A program made the position numbers and the translations under genes. Below, piece by piece: positions 45,961 through 58,809 of a DNA stretch of 64,000 nucleotides. The DNA lies in NCBI GenBank assembly GCA_018398575.1, contig JAGTXZ010000008.1, positions 1,116,001-1,180,000 on the forward strand, written 5' to 3'. This DNA is from Ampelomyces quisqualis (Eukaryota; Ascomycota; Dothideomycetes; Pleosporales; Phaeosphaeriaceae). The stretch's first letter is position 1. Each line of letters starts with the position of its first letter. Below the pieces are notes generated by a model. It saw nothing but the letters and a program-made list of their open reading frames with translations, was not told the origin of the DNA and ran no database searches.

Positions 45961-46596
45961 ACTTACTAGTATAGTAGTTGCAATATCAGGTTTAATTTCT
46001 CTAATATAATTGTCTTAAAATACTATAAGATCTTTAACTTCTCTTTCTTATACTATAATCTATTTACCTAACGCTTATTAGAGTCTTAGCTATTTTAGAT
46101 AGTATTTATAGAACGCTTGTAATATGTGTAGTACTCCTTTAAAGTTTAATATATAATACCAGGTAAGATTAGAGTTATAACTTACCTATTTTACGTAATA
46201 CTTGAAGATAGAGCAGTATAGATTGCTAGCTAAAATCTCTTCTACCTTCTATTCTTTAACGCCTTGAATCAAAATGCTAGATAGGTTTAGGCTTAGCTAA
46301 GTAGGCAAGGAATTGTTAAGGTTCTTATAAAGTACGTCTAGAGTAAACACGTTATAGATTTTAGAGCCTTTAGGAAGCTTTAGTTAGAATAAATAACTAA
46401 CTTATTCTAGAACTTTAAAAGGACTTTTCTATAATTTAGAAGGTTTGCAACTTAAACAGGTAACAGATAGGTTTTAGGTTAAGAGGTAAACTTTGTTACG
46501 TACTACTTAATTAACAGGTTGTTAATATTTATTTAATTTAGCAGCTATCTATTACTAGGCCTTCTTTATATTATCTTTAGCTATATACTAGGCTTT
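45920..46596 (-). pseudogene. pol 3' end (chromodomain), element G
   Basis: Minus-strand end of G's pol. The chromodomain is readable at about 46080-46255: KVEEILASNLYCSIFKYYVK then VSYNSNLTWYY and LQAFYKYY, matching that of E (EVKEILASKLYCSILKY, VGYNPNST). Upstream in its own direction (46256-46596) is the integrase C-terminus, which matches E's segment around 34440-34620 (both contain cagataggttttaggttaag on the plus strand in this copy). Interrupted by element F at 46597-46601. Confidence 0.82.
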
Positions 46597-46601
46597 GTGT
46601 A

Positions 46602-46860
46602 TATAATAGGCTGCTACCTAGTTAGTCCTTTGTTACGGAAAAACCTTGGCTTACTAAACTAGAATACTAAAAAAGGTTCTGGACTAAAACGCCAAAACTC
46701 CTCTAGGCTAGAACACCAAAAATAGTTCTGGACTAGAGCACCTAAATCCTCTAAACTAGACTACCTTAGAACTATAAAAACCTTCTAGGTAGTAATTAGA
46801 ATAGAACACAAATTTACGTCTTTATTTCCTAGCAACTACGCTTAGAGTCTGCTTCTAACA
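46602..46860 (+). repeat. 5' LTR of element F
   Basis: tataataggctgctacctag to gtctgcttctaaca; the 3' end keeps the ancestral CA that other copies changed to TA. Confidence 0.93.
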
Positions 46861-48130
46861 ATTAAATTTATCTAACCGAACTAGGCTAAGGAGCTATTAG
46901 TAACCTCTAGCATAGAAAAAGTAAATATTCTTATAACAGTACAGAACATAATAGTGCAAGCTATCTAGATAAATCGCAATAGCGTCTCTAAGTTAGTTAT
47001 TAAGAATAAGTTTAATTAAATAATTATTAATAACTTTCTAGACCTAAAGAAACAACACAAGTTAAACAGATTAAGTAATAATTACTATTAAACATCCTTA
47101 AAGAAACGCCTGCCTAGTAGAAAGTATGTAACTTTCTAGCAGCTAGACCTTCTAATAATAGGAAAGAAAAGTCCTTTATAAGCGTACATCTAGACTTAGT
47201 ATTACTAGTAAGAAATCTGCAGGAAAAGATTGCAAGGCTTACAGTCTAAGTAACTCTAGAAGCCTCTAGCTTTATATAGACACTCTTAGAAAGCTTTCTC
47301 TTACCCTAAAAGACTTATAGAGTCTCTAACCTAGAAGCGTATAGAGGAGAATAAAAAGATTACTATATCTTTAAGGCCTAAATAAAGTATAAATTAGAAC
47401 GTAATAGCGTAAGACTAGGCTCTTAAGCTAGCTATATCTTTAACTGCCTTAAAGGGTTAGTAGCTAGCGTAGCTTTATCTTAGGTAACCTAGAACCTTTA
47501 AGGCTTTGCAGAAGAACTCTAGGACTTCTTAGACAGCTAATTTAGAGATAAGCTACATAACAAAAGATTACAAAAAAAACTCTTAATAATCTAGTAGAAT
47601 AAGTTCTCTTTCTAGAGCTTTAACGCAAAGTTTATAAGGCTAGCCTATAACGTAGGTAAGAAAGATAACAAAGTAAACCTAAAAACAAGGTACTTAAGCG
47701 CTATCTAGCTAGACCTATAAGACAAAATAATCTCTGTAAAGACTAAACCTAAATAGAAGATCTATAACTTTATAGATAAAGTTATAGATCTTCAATTAAG
47801 GAAAACTTATATAGAGTAAAACTTAGTAGTAAGCACACTAAAAGATAAAACGTGAGAAAACCTATAAAGTAAGAACCTACAAGAGGACATTCTAAGAGGA
47901 CTAAAAGAAAATCTTCTAAAAGAAAGAAAGCTAAGTAGGCTACTATAGAAGAGTAGTTTTACTAGAGATAAAATAACTTATGCCTTTGTTGCAGCAAGTT
48001 AGAACACTACGCTAGTAAATGCAAATTATCTTTACTTTTAAAACTAGCTAAAGCTGCGTTAGCTAAGGTATAAAATAAAAAAGAAGAGAACGTGTTAGAA
48101 GACACTCTAAGCTTAGAAAATAAGTAACTC
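46861..48130 (+). pseudogene. gag, element F
   Basis: Homologous to the gag of A and B. The zinc knuckle at 47981-48022 reads CLCCSKLEHYASKC and keeps all ligands of CX2CX4HX4C, unlike A and B. A 34-bp hairpin at 47758-47791 replaces the sequence seen at this point in A and B. Confidence 0.82.
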
Positions 48131-51100
48131 TTGTCGAAAGGCGTTAATAAGAGTATAGTAATATAACACTAAAAGAAGATAAGAGATTTTAATAATTGTA
48201 GAGAAAAAAGCTAGATAAAGAACCTATTACTATACACACTATTGTTAATAAAACAATAGTTACTTCTATAATAATTAACACTATGTGTCTTACTTACGCT
48301 ATAACTTTAACTAAGTTTGTCTTTAAGAATAAGTTAAAGTGTAAGTTAATAGCTCTAAGAGAAATTATTAAAATTACTAGAGCTTAGTCTTAGATAAAGA
48401 TAGCTGTCTAGATAAAGATTAACATTAATAGGTATAAGAAGACACCATAGGCCTATAAACTAGATAGAGACAAAGAATACAACCTAGTTCTAGGTTAACT
48501 ATAGATAAACTAGTATAATATTACTATTGCACTAGCAAAGAAATTAATATATATCTTTTCTACTTAGACGTAAGTAAAAAGCTAGAAGAGAAAAAAACTT
48601 CTTTTACTATAGAATATTACAGCTGCTGCGTACTTAGCCTAACTGTAGTAAGGCTAGAAGAATAAATCTATCTCTCTTTACGCTACGTCTATAGTAGATA
48701 TCTAAAAGGCTCTAAAAATAAAACTCTAAGTAGACTCTAGGTTAGTACTTTTATATTACCTAAAAGAGGAATATAAAACCTTCCTACGCAAAAAAGTAGA
48801 CTAACTTCTTCTAGTAAAGGGACCTACTATTAATTATTCTATTAAGCTAGTAGAAAAGAATAGAAAGACTATAGAGGTGCTATAGAGCCTACTATATAGC
48901 ATGTTAAGAAAAGAACTCCTTATGCTCTAAAAAGAGCTTACTTTTTATCTAGACTATAGCTTTATATAAGTAAGCTAGTTAAGCGCCTCTATACTAGTCT
49001 TATTTGTAAAGAAGCTAGAAGAGAGCCTTTAGTTCTATATAGACTACTAGGCCTTTAATGTAATTATAAGGAAGGACTAATACCTACTTCTACTTATCTA
49101 GAAGACCTTAGCCTAGATTGCTAAGGCCAAATAGTTTACTAAGGTAGATGTTATCTAGGCATTCTATAAGATTAAGATTGCTAAAGAAGATAAAGAGAAG
49201 ACAGCCTTTTAGGCGCGCTCTAGCCTCTTTAAGTAGCTTATAATACTCTTTAAACTTATAAACGCTCTAAGTACGTTTTCAAGATATATTAATTAGACGC
49301 TAAGAGAATACTTAGATAACTTCTATTTAGCTTATATAGACAATATATTAATATATATAAGTAGGTTAAAGGCAGACTATAAATAAAAAGTAAAGCTAGT
49401 AATCTAGAAACTTAGTGTAGTAAAGTTATACCTTAATGTAAAAAAAAGTAAGTTTAGTATAAAGAAGACTAAATACCTTAGATTTATTATTAAGGCTAAA
49501 AAATAAATAAGAATAGACTCTAAGAAAGTAGCTGCTATATATTTCTAGAAGCCCTCTAAGATAGTTAAAGGAGTCTAGAGTTTTGTTAGCTTTACTAACT
49601 TCTACTAGTAGTTTATAAAAGACTTCTTAGAGCTAGCTGCTCTACTAACCAGGCTTACTAGAAAAGGCGTAGCCTTCTACTAGGGGCCTAAACAATAGAT
49701 GTCCTTTAAGAAGCTAAAAGAAGCTTTTGTAGCAGAACTATCCCTAGTAAACTTTAATATAGAACTAGAAATAGTAGTTAAATACAACGCCTTAGGATAG
49801 TTAACTAGAAGAGTGTTATCTTAATAAAGTAAGAACAGATACCTCTAGGCTGTAGCTTACTACTTAGTAAAGAATACAGCTACAGAAGCTAACTACACTA
49901 TCTATAATAAGAAGCTATTAGCTATAGTTAAGTGCTTAGAGTAGTAAAGAACTAAACTTTAGAAACTAAGGTATTTTACTGTGCTTACAGACTATAAAAA
50001 CCTAGAATACTTTACTACTATATAGCTACTAATAGAGAGACACGTGTACTAGGTAGAGTTTCTTAGCACGTTTAATATTAAATTCTAATACTACTTAAGA
50101 AATATTAATAGTAGAGTAGATGCTCTTTTTAGAAAAGAATAAGATCTTTCTTAAAGAAGAGCAGACGCGTAAGTACAATCTTGAACCTTTTAATTATTTA
50201 CTTTTACTTTAGAAACTAAGAATAAAGAAGACCTAGTACTTGCGAAGACCTAGTACTTGCTACTTTCTTTATAGCTTAGTAGAAGGATACACTATAATAG
50301 AGAGAGGAAGAAATAGAGTAGCTCTAAAACATGCTTATAGACAAAGATACTACGTTAAGAAAAATAAACGTTACTTAGAACTAAAATGCTAAAGAGCACT
50401 CTGCAGCTAGTAAGAATGTACTCTAAAATATACTTGTAGATAACATGCTTATAGACAAAGACACTGCGTTAAGAAAGAAAAATATTACTTATAACTAAAG
50501 TGTTAAAAAGCTTACTATAGTAAGAGAGATTCTAAATACTACTAAAGGAACTATAGTACTATATATAACTACGCCTAGGTAAGGTCTTTATACAAATAAG
50601 TGCTCTAAAGAATTAATAGAGCCTGCTATTAAAGAGTTATAAGAACAGGCTGTCTATATAAATAAAGCCTACTAAGTAGCAGTTAACACTATTAGAATAG
50701 GGTAGTAGAAATTCTCTCTCTATTTAAGCCTAAAGGTTTCTCTAATAGAGTATGTCTTAGATACCCTAAGACGCCTACTTTATAGGAAACGTAAGTAGGT
50801 GCTAAAATGCGTAAACTTATAACTTATATTATCTTAGAAGCGTATAATTCTCAAATTACTAAATCCTTAAGTAAGAAAAATACCTATGCAATATTAGTAA
50901 GAGAATACTTTTAGCCTAGAATATTCTTAAGCATCTAGCAGTTTGTCTAAAACTGCGCAGTGTGTAGTAAGACAAAGCTATAGAGAAAACTTAAACAAGA
51001 ACTACTACGCCTACTTTTACTCTTAGACTAAATATAGAAGAAGTTGTCTATAGACTTTATTATAGGCCTTCTACTAAGCTATAAAATGCTACAACTTATA

Positions 51101-52180
51101 GTAGTTACTAACTAGCTAAGTAAAAACGTAGTGCTTATACCTATCTTAGACCTAGAAGTTCTTACTATAGTTAAGGCATTTATTAAACAGGTAGTTACGT
51201 ACTATTAGCTTCTAGACGCTATAGTATCTAATAGAAAGTTATAGTTTATAAGCAAATTCTAGTCTTTACTTTATAACAAGCTTAGAATATAAAGAAGAGT
51301 CTTAATAGTATACTACTCTTAGATAAATAGCGCTACAAAGCAAATAAATAGTATAGTAGAAGCTTACTTAAAGGCCTTTGTAAACTAGAACTTGTTAAAC
51401 TAGGCTGCTCTATGCCTACTAGCATAAATTGCTATAGCTAGGCAAAATACAGCGTCTATAGGCGTTAGCCTATTTTTCCTCTAGTATAGGTATAATACAG
51501 ACTCTATTTAGTTAGACCTAGAATAGACTATAGAGAACTAGTATTAGTTTAGCATTAATAATAGAGCTACTACTAAAGTAATAGTAACTAAGATAAAAGA
51601 AATAATAGACTACGTATAAGTAAAGATAGTAAAGGCACAACAAGAATAAAAACGCTAGGCTAACTGTTAAAGATAGAAAGCTCTAGAACTTTATATAAAA
51701 GATAAAATACAGCTCTAGTATAGTTGCTCTATATCTAACAGCAGACCTTTAGAGAAGTTAGATTAGAAAAATAAGAAATATATAGTTATAAAGGTTATCT
51801 TACTATACGTAGTAGAGCTAAGCGTACCTTCTAGAGTGTACCTAAAATTCTATGTTAACTGCCTCTAGCTTAATATAGAAAATCTACTTCTACACTAGAA
51901 ATCTAATAACAAGTAACGAGAAGTAATAATAGAGAACAAAGACAAAACAAATAATAAGTACCTTGTTAACTATATTCTTATAGAATAATAGAAGAAGAAA
52001 GAGCAAGGTATATAGCTATAGTACCTAGTAAAATAAGTAAAATACGTAGAACTAATATAGGAACTGTAAGCAAATATTACTAACACTAAAGCCTTTACTA
52101 AGTAGCTAGACAAAACTAGAATAGAATAAAACTTAGATAGGTTGTTAGTAGAGCGCCTACCTATCCTTACTACTAAATAA
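48131..52180 (+). pseudogene. pol, element F
   Basis: Same domain order as B. RT catalytic box at 49333-49344 reads YIDN (second Asp lost). RNase H shows NKKLLAIVKCLE and LTDYKNLEYF. The RNase H-integrase linker has only about one recognisable 33-residue repeat (gctctaaaac at 50331) followed by degenerate pieces, plus a 17-bp tandem duplication at 50227-50260 (gaagacctagtacttgc twice), which shifts the frame. Integrase and chromodomain-like C-terminus follow; the stop is TAA at 52178-52180. Confidence 0.88.
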
Positions 52181-54221
52181 ATATATTAGTGCAGAAAGAG
52201 AGAAGGAAAGAGAACTATAGGTATGTATAATAAGTATTAGAATAGATAACAGCGCTATATATAAGAGAGAGTAGTAGAAAAAGAGCTAAACCTATAATAA
52301 GCATAGGCAGAACCTAAGTTACTAGAAATAATATAGTAGCGCACTTAGTTACGTTAGGAATAATACCTAACGCTAAGAAGTAACTAATAAGAGAAATATA
52401 GAAATACTACAATAGATAGAACCTAAGACTAGAAGCACTGTTAGAAGGTAGAGAGAGAAGAAGATACCTATATTTATTCTATTAGCTAACTCTTAACTAC
52501 TCTAACTAGTTAACAGCTAGAATATAACTAGTAGTTAATAGTCTCTAGAGACTAGACATAAGGAACCTAAATGCTAAACGCAAGAACCAAAGCAACAGTC
52601 CTACTAGCTGCCTAGAATAATCTAAGAATAAAGAAAAAGAAGCTTAGAAGCTTATTATTAATAGATTACTAGCTAAAGAGTATAAGAGAAAGAGCCTAGA
52701 TTAACTCTAGAGACCTAGCTACTTAAGCTAGGCAATAGCTAGCTAAGACGCAGTATAACATAAATCCTTAGATAGCCTAGAAAAACCTAAAGAAAAGGTA
52801 TAGAACTCTAATACTTAGACTGCGCTAGACTACAAGAACTAGTAAGAATAACAGCGTCTGCATAAGAGGTAGAGCTATAAGAACCTATAAGCCTAAGACA
52901 TAGAGCGCAATATCTACTCTAATATATAACTAGTATTAAAGAATATAAGACTAGTTTTATAGAGTCTAGGCTTAGTAATAGAAAGAAGGTAGTAACTATA
53001 ATAGAAAGTCTATTACTACAAAAATTGCCTATAGGCACTATATAGAAGCTATAGTAGGACTACTATATACTAAAGCCTACCTCTCTACTATTAGAAGGCG
53101 TAATAGTTACTATTACTAAATAGTTAGTCTTAGCCTTTACCTTTGCGTTATACATAGGCTTCTTATAGATATTAGACTCTATTATATAAAAGTAATAGAG
53201 CAGCCTATTAGTAGTCTAGAGAGTGTTACTAATATAAAAACCCTAGAAGCTTACGCTAGAGATTTGCATATTATACTCTTTAGCCTAATTAAATATTAGT
53301 AGAATACATAAAAACGCTGCAGGAAAACAAATCCTAATAGAAAAGAAAAAAATTAGAAATAGCTTATATTAGTGTAGAGCTGCTATACGCTAGCGCTAAT
53401 ATTATTAAGCTTGCAAATAATAGTGTCTTGCTTAACAAGAAGCTACTAGAAAAGCTAGTAGATGTCTAGCAGGACATTAACCTTAGTAACCTTACGCCTT
53501 AGACTCTAGTAGCTAGACTTGTTACTACTATAAGACTTTACTTAAGCAGCCCTAAGCTTATTAACAAAGCTAGACTAAAGACTAGAAATTGTATACTATG
53601 TTAACAGCTACTTAACTTTAGGATTATAAGTAAGAGCGTTACAAAGTAAGATAACTATAATCTTAAGGTAATTATTAATCTAAGAAGTTATTAGAATTAA
53701 CTAGATAAGTAAGAGAACATAGCAGTTAACTTATAGGCCTATACGTAATATACGCGTCCTTGCACTAAGTACAAGTGCTCTTACTATAAGTAATCTTACA
53801 CTTAGACTTATTACTCTTAAGCTAAGTAATAGCGCAGCCTAAACAATATAATAAGTTAAGCTTAGCTTAAATAATAATATTAGGTCTATCCTATTACTAG
53901 TTAGTAATATACCTAGACTTAGCTTAGCGCCTTAGATATAACACTTATAGTAGAGAGGTTAATAGCGTAACACTTAGTAGAAGAGCTATAAAAAGTGCGT
54001 AGACTTAGTATCTTTGCAAATAGCAGCACAGGCGCAAGAGATGCGTAGGTTAATAAGAGAAGTAACGCGCGAAGTAAGTATATAAAAGGTAACGCTAGTA
54101 TAGTATATAGTGCTACCTAAAAAGAGAAGTTAGAGTGTAGAATAATAGATCTAAGTAGAGTAATTTTTATTTTAATAGTCGCGTAGGTCTAAGCGCGCCT
54201 AGCGCTAGAGTAGAGGAATTA
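52181..54221 (+). pseudogene. Post-pol third frame, element F
   Basis: Homologous to the post-pol regions of A and B and uninterrupted here. Readable in the second half: ISVELLYASANIIKLANNSV (about 53369-53430), KKLLEKLVDV, a Cys-containing TRPCTKYKCSYYK at about 53755-53795. Product unknown. The tract gagtagaggaatta (54208-54221) is the likely polypurine tract. Confidence 0.5.
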
Positions 54222-54480
54222 TATAATAGGCTACTACCTAGTTAGTTCTTAGTAACGAAAAAACCTTAGCTTACTAAACCAGAATACTAAAAAAGGTTCT
54301 GGACCAGAACGCTAAATATTCTCTAGGCAAGAACACTGAAAACAGTTCTGGACTAGAGCACCTTAATTCTCTAAACTAGACTACCTTAGAACTATAAAAA
54401 CCTTCTAGGTAGCAATTAGAATAGAACATAAATTTACGTCTTTATTTCCTAGTAACTACTCTTAGAGTCTGCCCCTAATA
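54222..54480 (+). repeat. 3' LTR of element F
   Basis: 259 bp, tataataggctactacctag to gtctgcccctaata, followed by TSD gtgca. Confidence 0.93.
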
Positions 54481-54485
54481 GTGCA

Positions 54486-57400
54486 TGCAGGTAGCTAGGC
54501 TTAAAGTATCTATAACGTTCGCATCCTTATATTTTAAAGTAGATAATAACTAATCCTACCTCTATTATAGTTTAGATCTAAACAGAAGCTAGTATAGAGC
54601 AATACTAATTGCAGAGTGTAGTAACATTACCTAGGCTTAATTAATTATTAGTAGAAAGTTACTCTAGTTGTTCTAGTAATAGAATACAAAGAGCCTTAAT
54701 TCTTAATTAATATACTTATTTATAATCTTAGTTTAACTATTAGTCTGTTTGTTATAGGCAGTAGAAAGCTTAATTTACACGCCTAAGATCTAGCAGAATT
54801 TAGACTAGAATTAGAACACACACTAGAAGCTGCAATTAGATATAATACTTTTAGGCGTATAGCTAGATTAATATACCTATTAGATAAATAAGTTAGATAT
54901 CTGTTAAGCGTTAATTGTTTCGTAGTAAGAAATAGATATAGCTTACTTTAATAAACAATTAATAATAACTATAATTTAATTATAGCTATAATAATTCTTT
55001 AAAAATATCTTAAAATCTATATATAAATGCTGTATAGGCCTATTAGAAATTAGTAACAGATATAGGAACCCTTAGGATTAGAGCTGTCTTAGATAAGATC
55101 TTTAACAAGAAACATAGTTTTGTATATAGCGTTTACATATAGTATCTATACCTTTCTAATAGTATTACTAGGCTAACAGCTAATACATCTTTATAGCGCT
55201 TAGATAAGCAGTTAATACCTAGTTATAAGCTATTCTAATTAGGTAGGTGCACAAAAGAGAATCCTTAAGTACACAAAGGTATAAGTAATATAGTAGAAGT
55301 TCTTCTTAGACGCAGTATAGCTAAGAAAGCTAAAAGTGTTCTTTTTAGAAGAAGTAGTAATTCTCTACTAGGAGAGCTTTAATTAGTTTTAAGAAGTTAA
55401 TGTTTAGTAGAGCACTAATAGATTAGACTAAAATAGCTAAAACAGCAACCTCTAGATAGGTACAGACGTAGTTCTAGGCTAGTTTAGAGTAAACTAGGTA
55501 GTTAAGTTATTTAGGTTCTAAAAGTATACAAGATCTATTATCTTACTAAGCAGCCTTAACTTTACTTACGTTTTATTCTCTTTAGCTAAAGATATTAGCT
55601 TTCTTGTTTAACTTACTAGGCGTGTACTTAATATAGAAATTAAAAGAGGTAATAATTTTTGTCTATTAAGCTTAATATATATTAAGAACCTTTATAGTTA
55701 TAAAGTATTCTAGAGAGTAATAATCTAAATACACTCAGATTTAGCTCTGTATAGATATTACTTTAGCTCTCTACTTTTGAAATGCTTTTAAGATAGCAAA
55801 TAGTTCTTTATTATATATTTCTTATTTAAGTTTAGCTCTAGATAGAGCGTAGCTATAGAAAGCTATAGGGTACTACTTATTATTAGAGTACTTCTAAGAG
55901 AGTACCCCTGCTATTACTCTATCTAACGCGTTAGTTTCTAATTTTGTATTATACTTAGGATAAAAGTAAGATAGGGTAGAAATAGCTAAGAGTAAGGCTT
56001 TAATCTAATTAAAAGCCTATTAGCAGTCTATAGTCTATTTAAAAGGAGTAGCAGGACTCTAAAGCTTTATAATTAGTTTAGCTACACAGAAGAAATTCTT
56101 AATAAAATGTTAATAGAAACTAGTAAAACTAAGAAATATCTTAACGCCTATAACTATAGTAGGTTTAGACTAGTTTTAGAAGGCTTCTATTTTGTTAGAG
56201 TTAACTTAAGTACTCTTGTTTGTTAAAACGTAACTTAGATACTTTGTGTAGGTTATATAGAATTTACTCTTCTATATATCTACTTATAGTCTTATAGTGC
56301 AAGGGCGCTCTAGAACCTTTTAGACGTGTTCTTAATTTAAGTTTATATCCTTAGAGTAAATTAGAATGTTATTAAGGTAAGTAATATAGAAATTCTTGAG
56401 ATAATTAATTAGTCTATTGTTTATCTAGCGCTAATATGTAGCTAGCCTATTACATAAGCTAAAAGGAAGCACTATACACTTATAGGTTCTGTAATGTGTC
56501 TCAAAGGTAGTATACTCTTTAGAGTTAGGATCTATACAAATTTTGTTAAAGGTAGCCCTAATATTAAACTTAGTAAAGACCTTAGCTTTATAGGAGCGTA
56601 ATAGTAGCTTATTAATATAGGGGATTTAATAGACGTCCTTACGCGTAAGAGTGTTAATCTTCTAGTAGTCTATATAGATGCGTATATTTCTATTAGGCTT
56701 ATATACACAAAAGATAGGTACAGTAAAAGAACTTTAGCTAGCTTTAATAAAACCCTTCTAAACATGTTCTTAGACGTAGGCCTTAGTAGCTTTACGCTCT
56801 TCTTAATTCTACTTGTATAGAAGACTAAACGCATTTAGTAATAGTTCTTTAAGAATAATTTTATAATTGCACAGATAATAAGAAGGCAATTAATTAGCTG
56901 CTAACTTACTAAATACGTTTTTATACTAGGAGTAGTAGGTAGGTAAATACTTATCTAACTAATATTAATTAGCTGCGTTATTCTTAGAGGCAAAGATCCT
57001 ATTAATCTTATAGAGGCTTATTATAAAGAACTTGTTCTAGAGCTTCTTTATAATAAAGTAGAACGTATTAGCAGAAATAAGAGCTATGCGAGTAGTTAGA
57101 AGACATTTAGACTTTAAGTAGAGATGCTACGTTAGAGTATAAAGAATTTCTAAGAATTTTTGTGCTAAGAGAAGCTTTAAGCATCCCTTAATACAATAAA
57201 TACAAGAAGAAGAACAAGAAGGACTTTTTTAGATATAATAGTCTTCTTTCTTCTATAGAGCATTGCGTTGTTGTAGATTAAGGTAGATAGTAGCTAGCAC
57301 TATAGCTTAATATAGAATAGTAGGTATAGAAGGTAAAGGATTATAAGAACAGAGGTACTTAGATAGCTAAATAAGCTGTAACCTATTTGTGTCTACTTAA

Positions 57401-57900
57401 ATCTTAAATTGTTTAAACTATTAGAGGCTAAGTATATAATCCTAAGACCTAAGATTAAGAATAAAGAATAGATAGTTTAAAATCTTTTAGCTATTAATAT
57501 TTAAGTGTAGTTAAATATATTAAGTAACTAAAGAAGTAATCTAATCCTTAAAGCTGCGTACTTAAACTTAGAAGAGAAGCTTCTCAATAGGTTGTTGTAA
57601 AGCTTTAAAAACAGATAAAACAATTTGTAAATTTAAAAATAGAAAACCTTAGGTACTAGTGTTAACAAGAGTATTAAGGCATAATCTAATACCTTAGTTA
57701 TAGAGAAGTGTACGTTTAAGGAAATAGAGGCTGCAAAACAAATAAGAAAGGTTAAAGTAGAATAGATTGTAACAGCTAAGGCCTAAGGAGGAGTTTCTTC
57801 TTAGGCGCTTCTGTTTCCTATTTAATATACCTCCTAGTTAGGTTACTCTTAAGTATCTTTATAGTTATCTACTTTTATAGCTTTAATCTAACGTATATAA
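54486..57900 (-). pseudogene. pol (integrase, RNase H, RT, protease), element G
   Basis: Minus-strand pol of a chromovirus related to E, resuming after element F. Integrase about 54486-55400; RNase H about 55640-56000; RT about 56300-56700 with VFTKFNIRATFNKICIDPNS, TYKCIVLPFSLCNRLATY and the catalytic box at 56368-56379 read as YLNN (both Asp lost). Nucleotide identity to E is obvious when E is reverse-complemented (for example taggcttaattaattatta near 54630 versus the complement of 34170). Stops are more frequent than in E, so G is older or more heavily RIP-mutated. Confidence 0.88.
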
Positions 57901-58470
57901 GGTTTTGTACAATTACTAGCGTAGTGTCCTAGCTTACTATAATTATAGCAACTACTAGAAGTCTTTTGTTAGTTAGGTTTAAAAGTCTTAGTAGAAAATT
58001 ATACTATTATTAATTAATAGGCTGGCGCAGAAGTTGTTAGAGCGCTAAAGGTAGTTATCTAATTTAGTTCTAAAGCAGGTTATAGAGCTAGCCTAATAGG
58101 CAACTTAGGAGTAGCTAGTAATATACTTAGGTATAGATTATTCTTCTACTCTACATTATAGGCAGTAAGCTATTCTACTATCTAATTAAATAAGTTTCTC
58201 TATTAGTGCCTAAATCCTAGGTTAGGGGCTTATAATGCTAGCGTAATCTTTGTTTATAAGTAGTAAAACTACTCTAAAGAAGGTACTTGTCCCTTAACTA
58301 TAGAAGTTAGAAACCTAGCTTTAAACAAGAAGAACGTTGTTTTCTTATTTATCTACAATTAGTTAAACGCTGCGTAGCTCTTAGCTACCTTATTACCTGT
58401 AATAAAGTAGAACTAAAGTAGCTTAATTGTTTGCTTAGCGTTCTAAAATTACTCTTAATTAGTATCTAAT
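57901..58470 (-). pseudogene. gag (3' part), element G
   Basis: Zinc knuckle on the minus strand at 57909-57950 read as CYNYSKLGHYASNC (second Cys to Tyr, His kept). About 520 bp of gag upstream of the knuckle is present, matching E from about 30345; the rest of gag and the 5' LTR lie beyond copia D, outside the window. Confidence 0.82.
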
Positions 58471-58688
58471 TGTGACAGAGTATGTGAATCGGCAGATTAC
58501 AGGATTGTTACGTGTGATAACCAAGCATGTCACTAATAAAATAGAATCTATTCAGAACTAGGCCGACTTATTAAGCTGTTTCTTAGCTTAGTGTATTTAA
58601 TCTAATCTATCCTCACATAGTATAGAACAAGTAATAGGATCTTTTTTACTTACAACAATTTAATCTATAGTATTGCTCAGCTCCTACA
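58471..58688 (+). repeat. 5' LTR of copia D
   Basis: tgtgacagagtatgtgaatc to gctcagctcctaca. It keeps G at position 4 and several CpA/TpG sites that are TpA in C, so this LTR is closest to the ancestral state. Confidence 0.93.
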
Positions 58689-58809
58689 GTTATAAGCCTA
58701 GCGTTATAAGACTGCAGTGTTAATTTCCCCTGCGCACCTTGTATTGCTAAGGTACTACCTAGATTAACAATTACTCTAATACTCCTCAAAACTCTTTATA
58801 AATACTCTC

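Larger units (their letters stand above)
46602..54480 (+). mobile_element. Gypsy element F (A family, 7.9 kb, un-nested)
   Basis: Third complete member of the A family and the only one without a nested insertion. LTRs are 46602-46860 and 54222-54480 (259 bp each); TSD gtgta (46597-46601) versus gtgca (54481-54485), one C/T difference. It is inserted in element G's integrase. Gag, pol and the third frame follow in order; it is strongly RIP-mutated. Private lesions: a 34-bp perfect hairpin at 47758-47791 and a 17-bp tandem duplication at 50227-50260 that shifts the frame. Confidence 0.94.
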
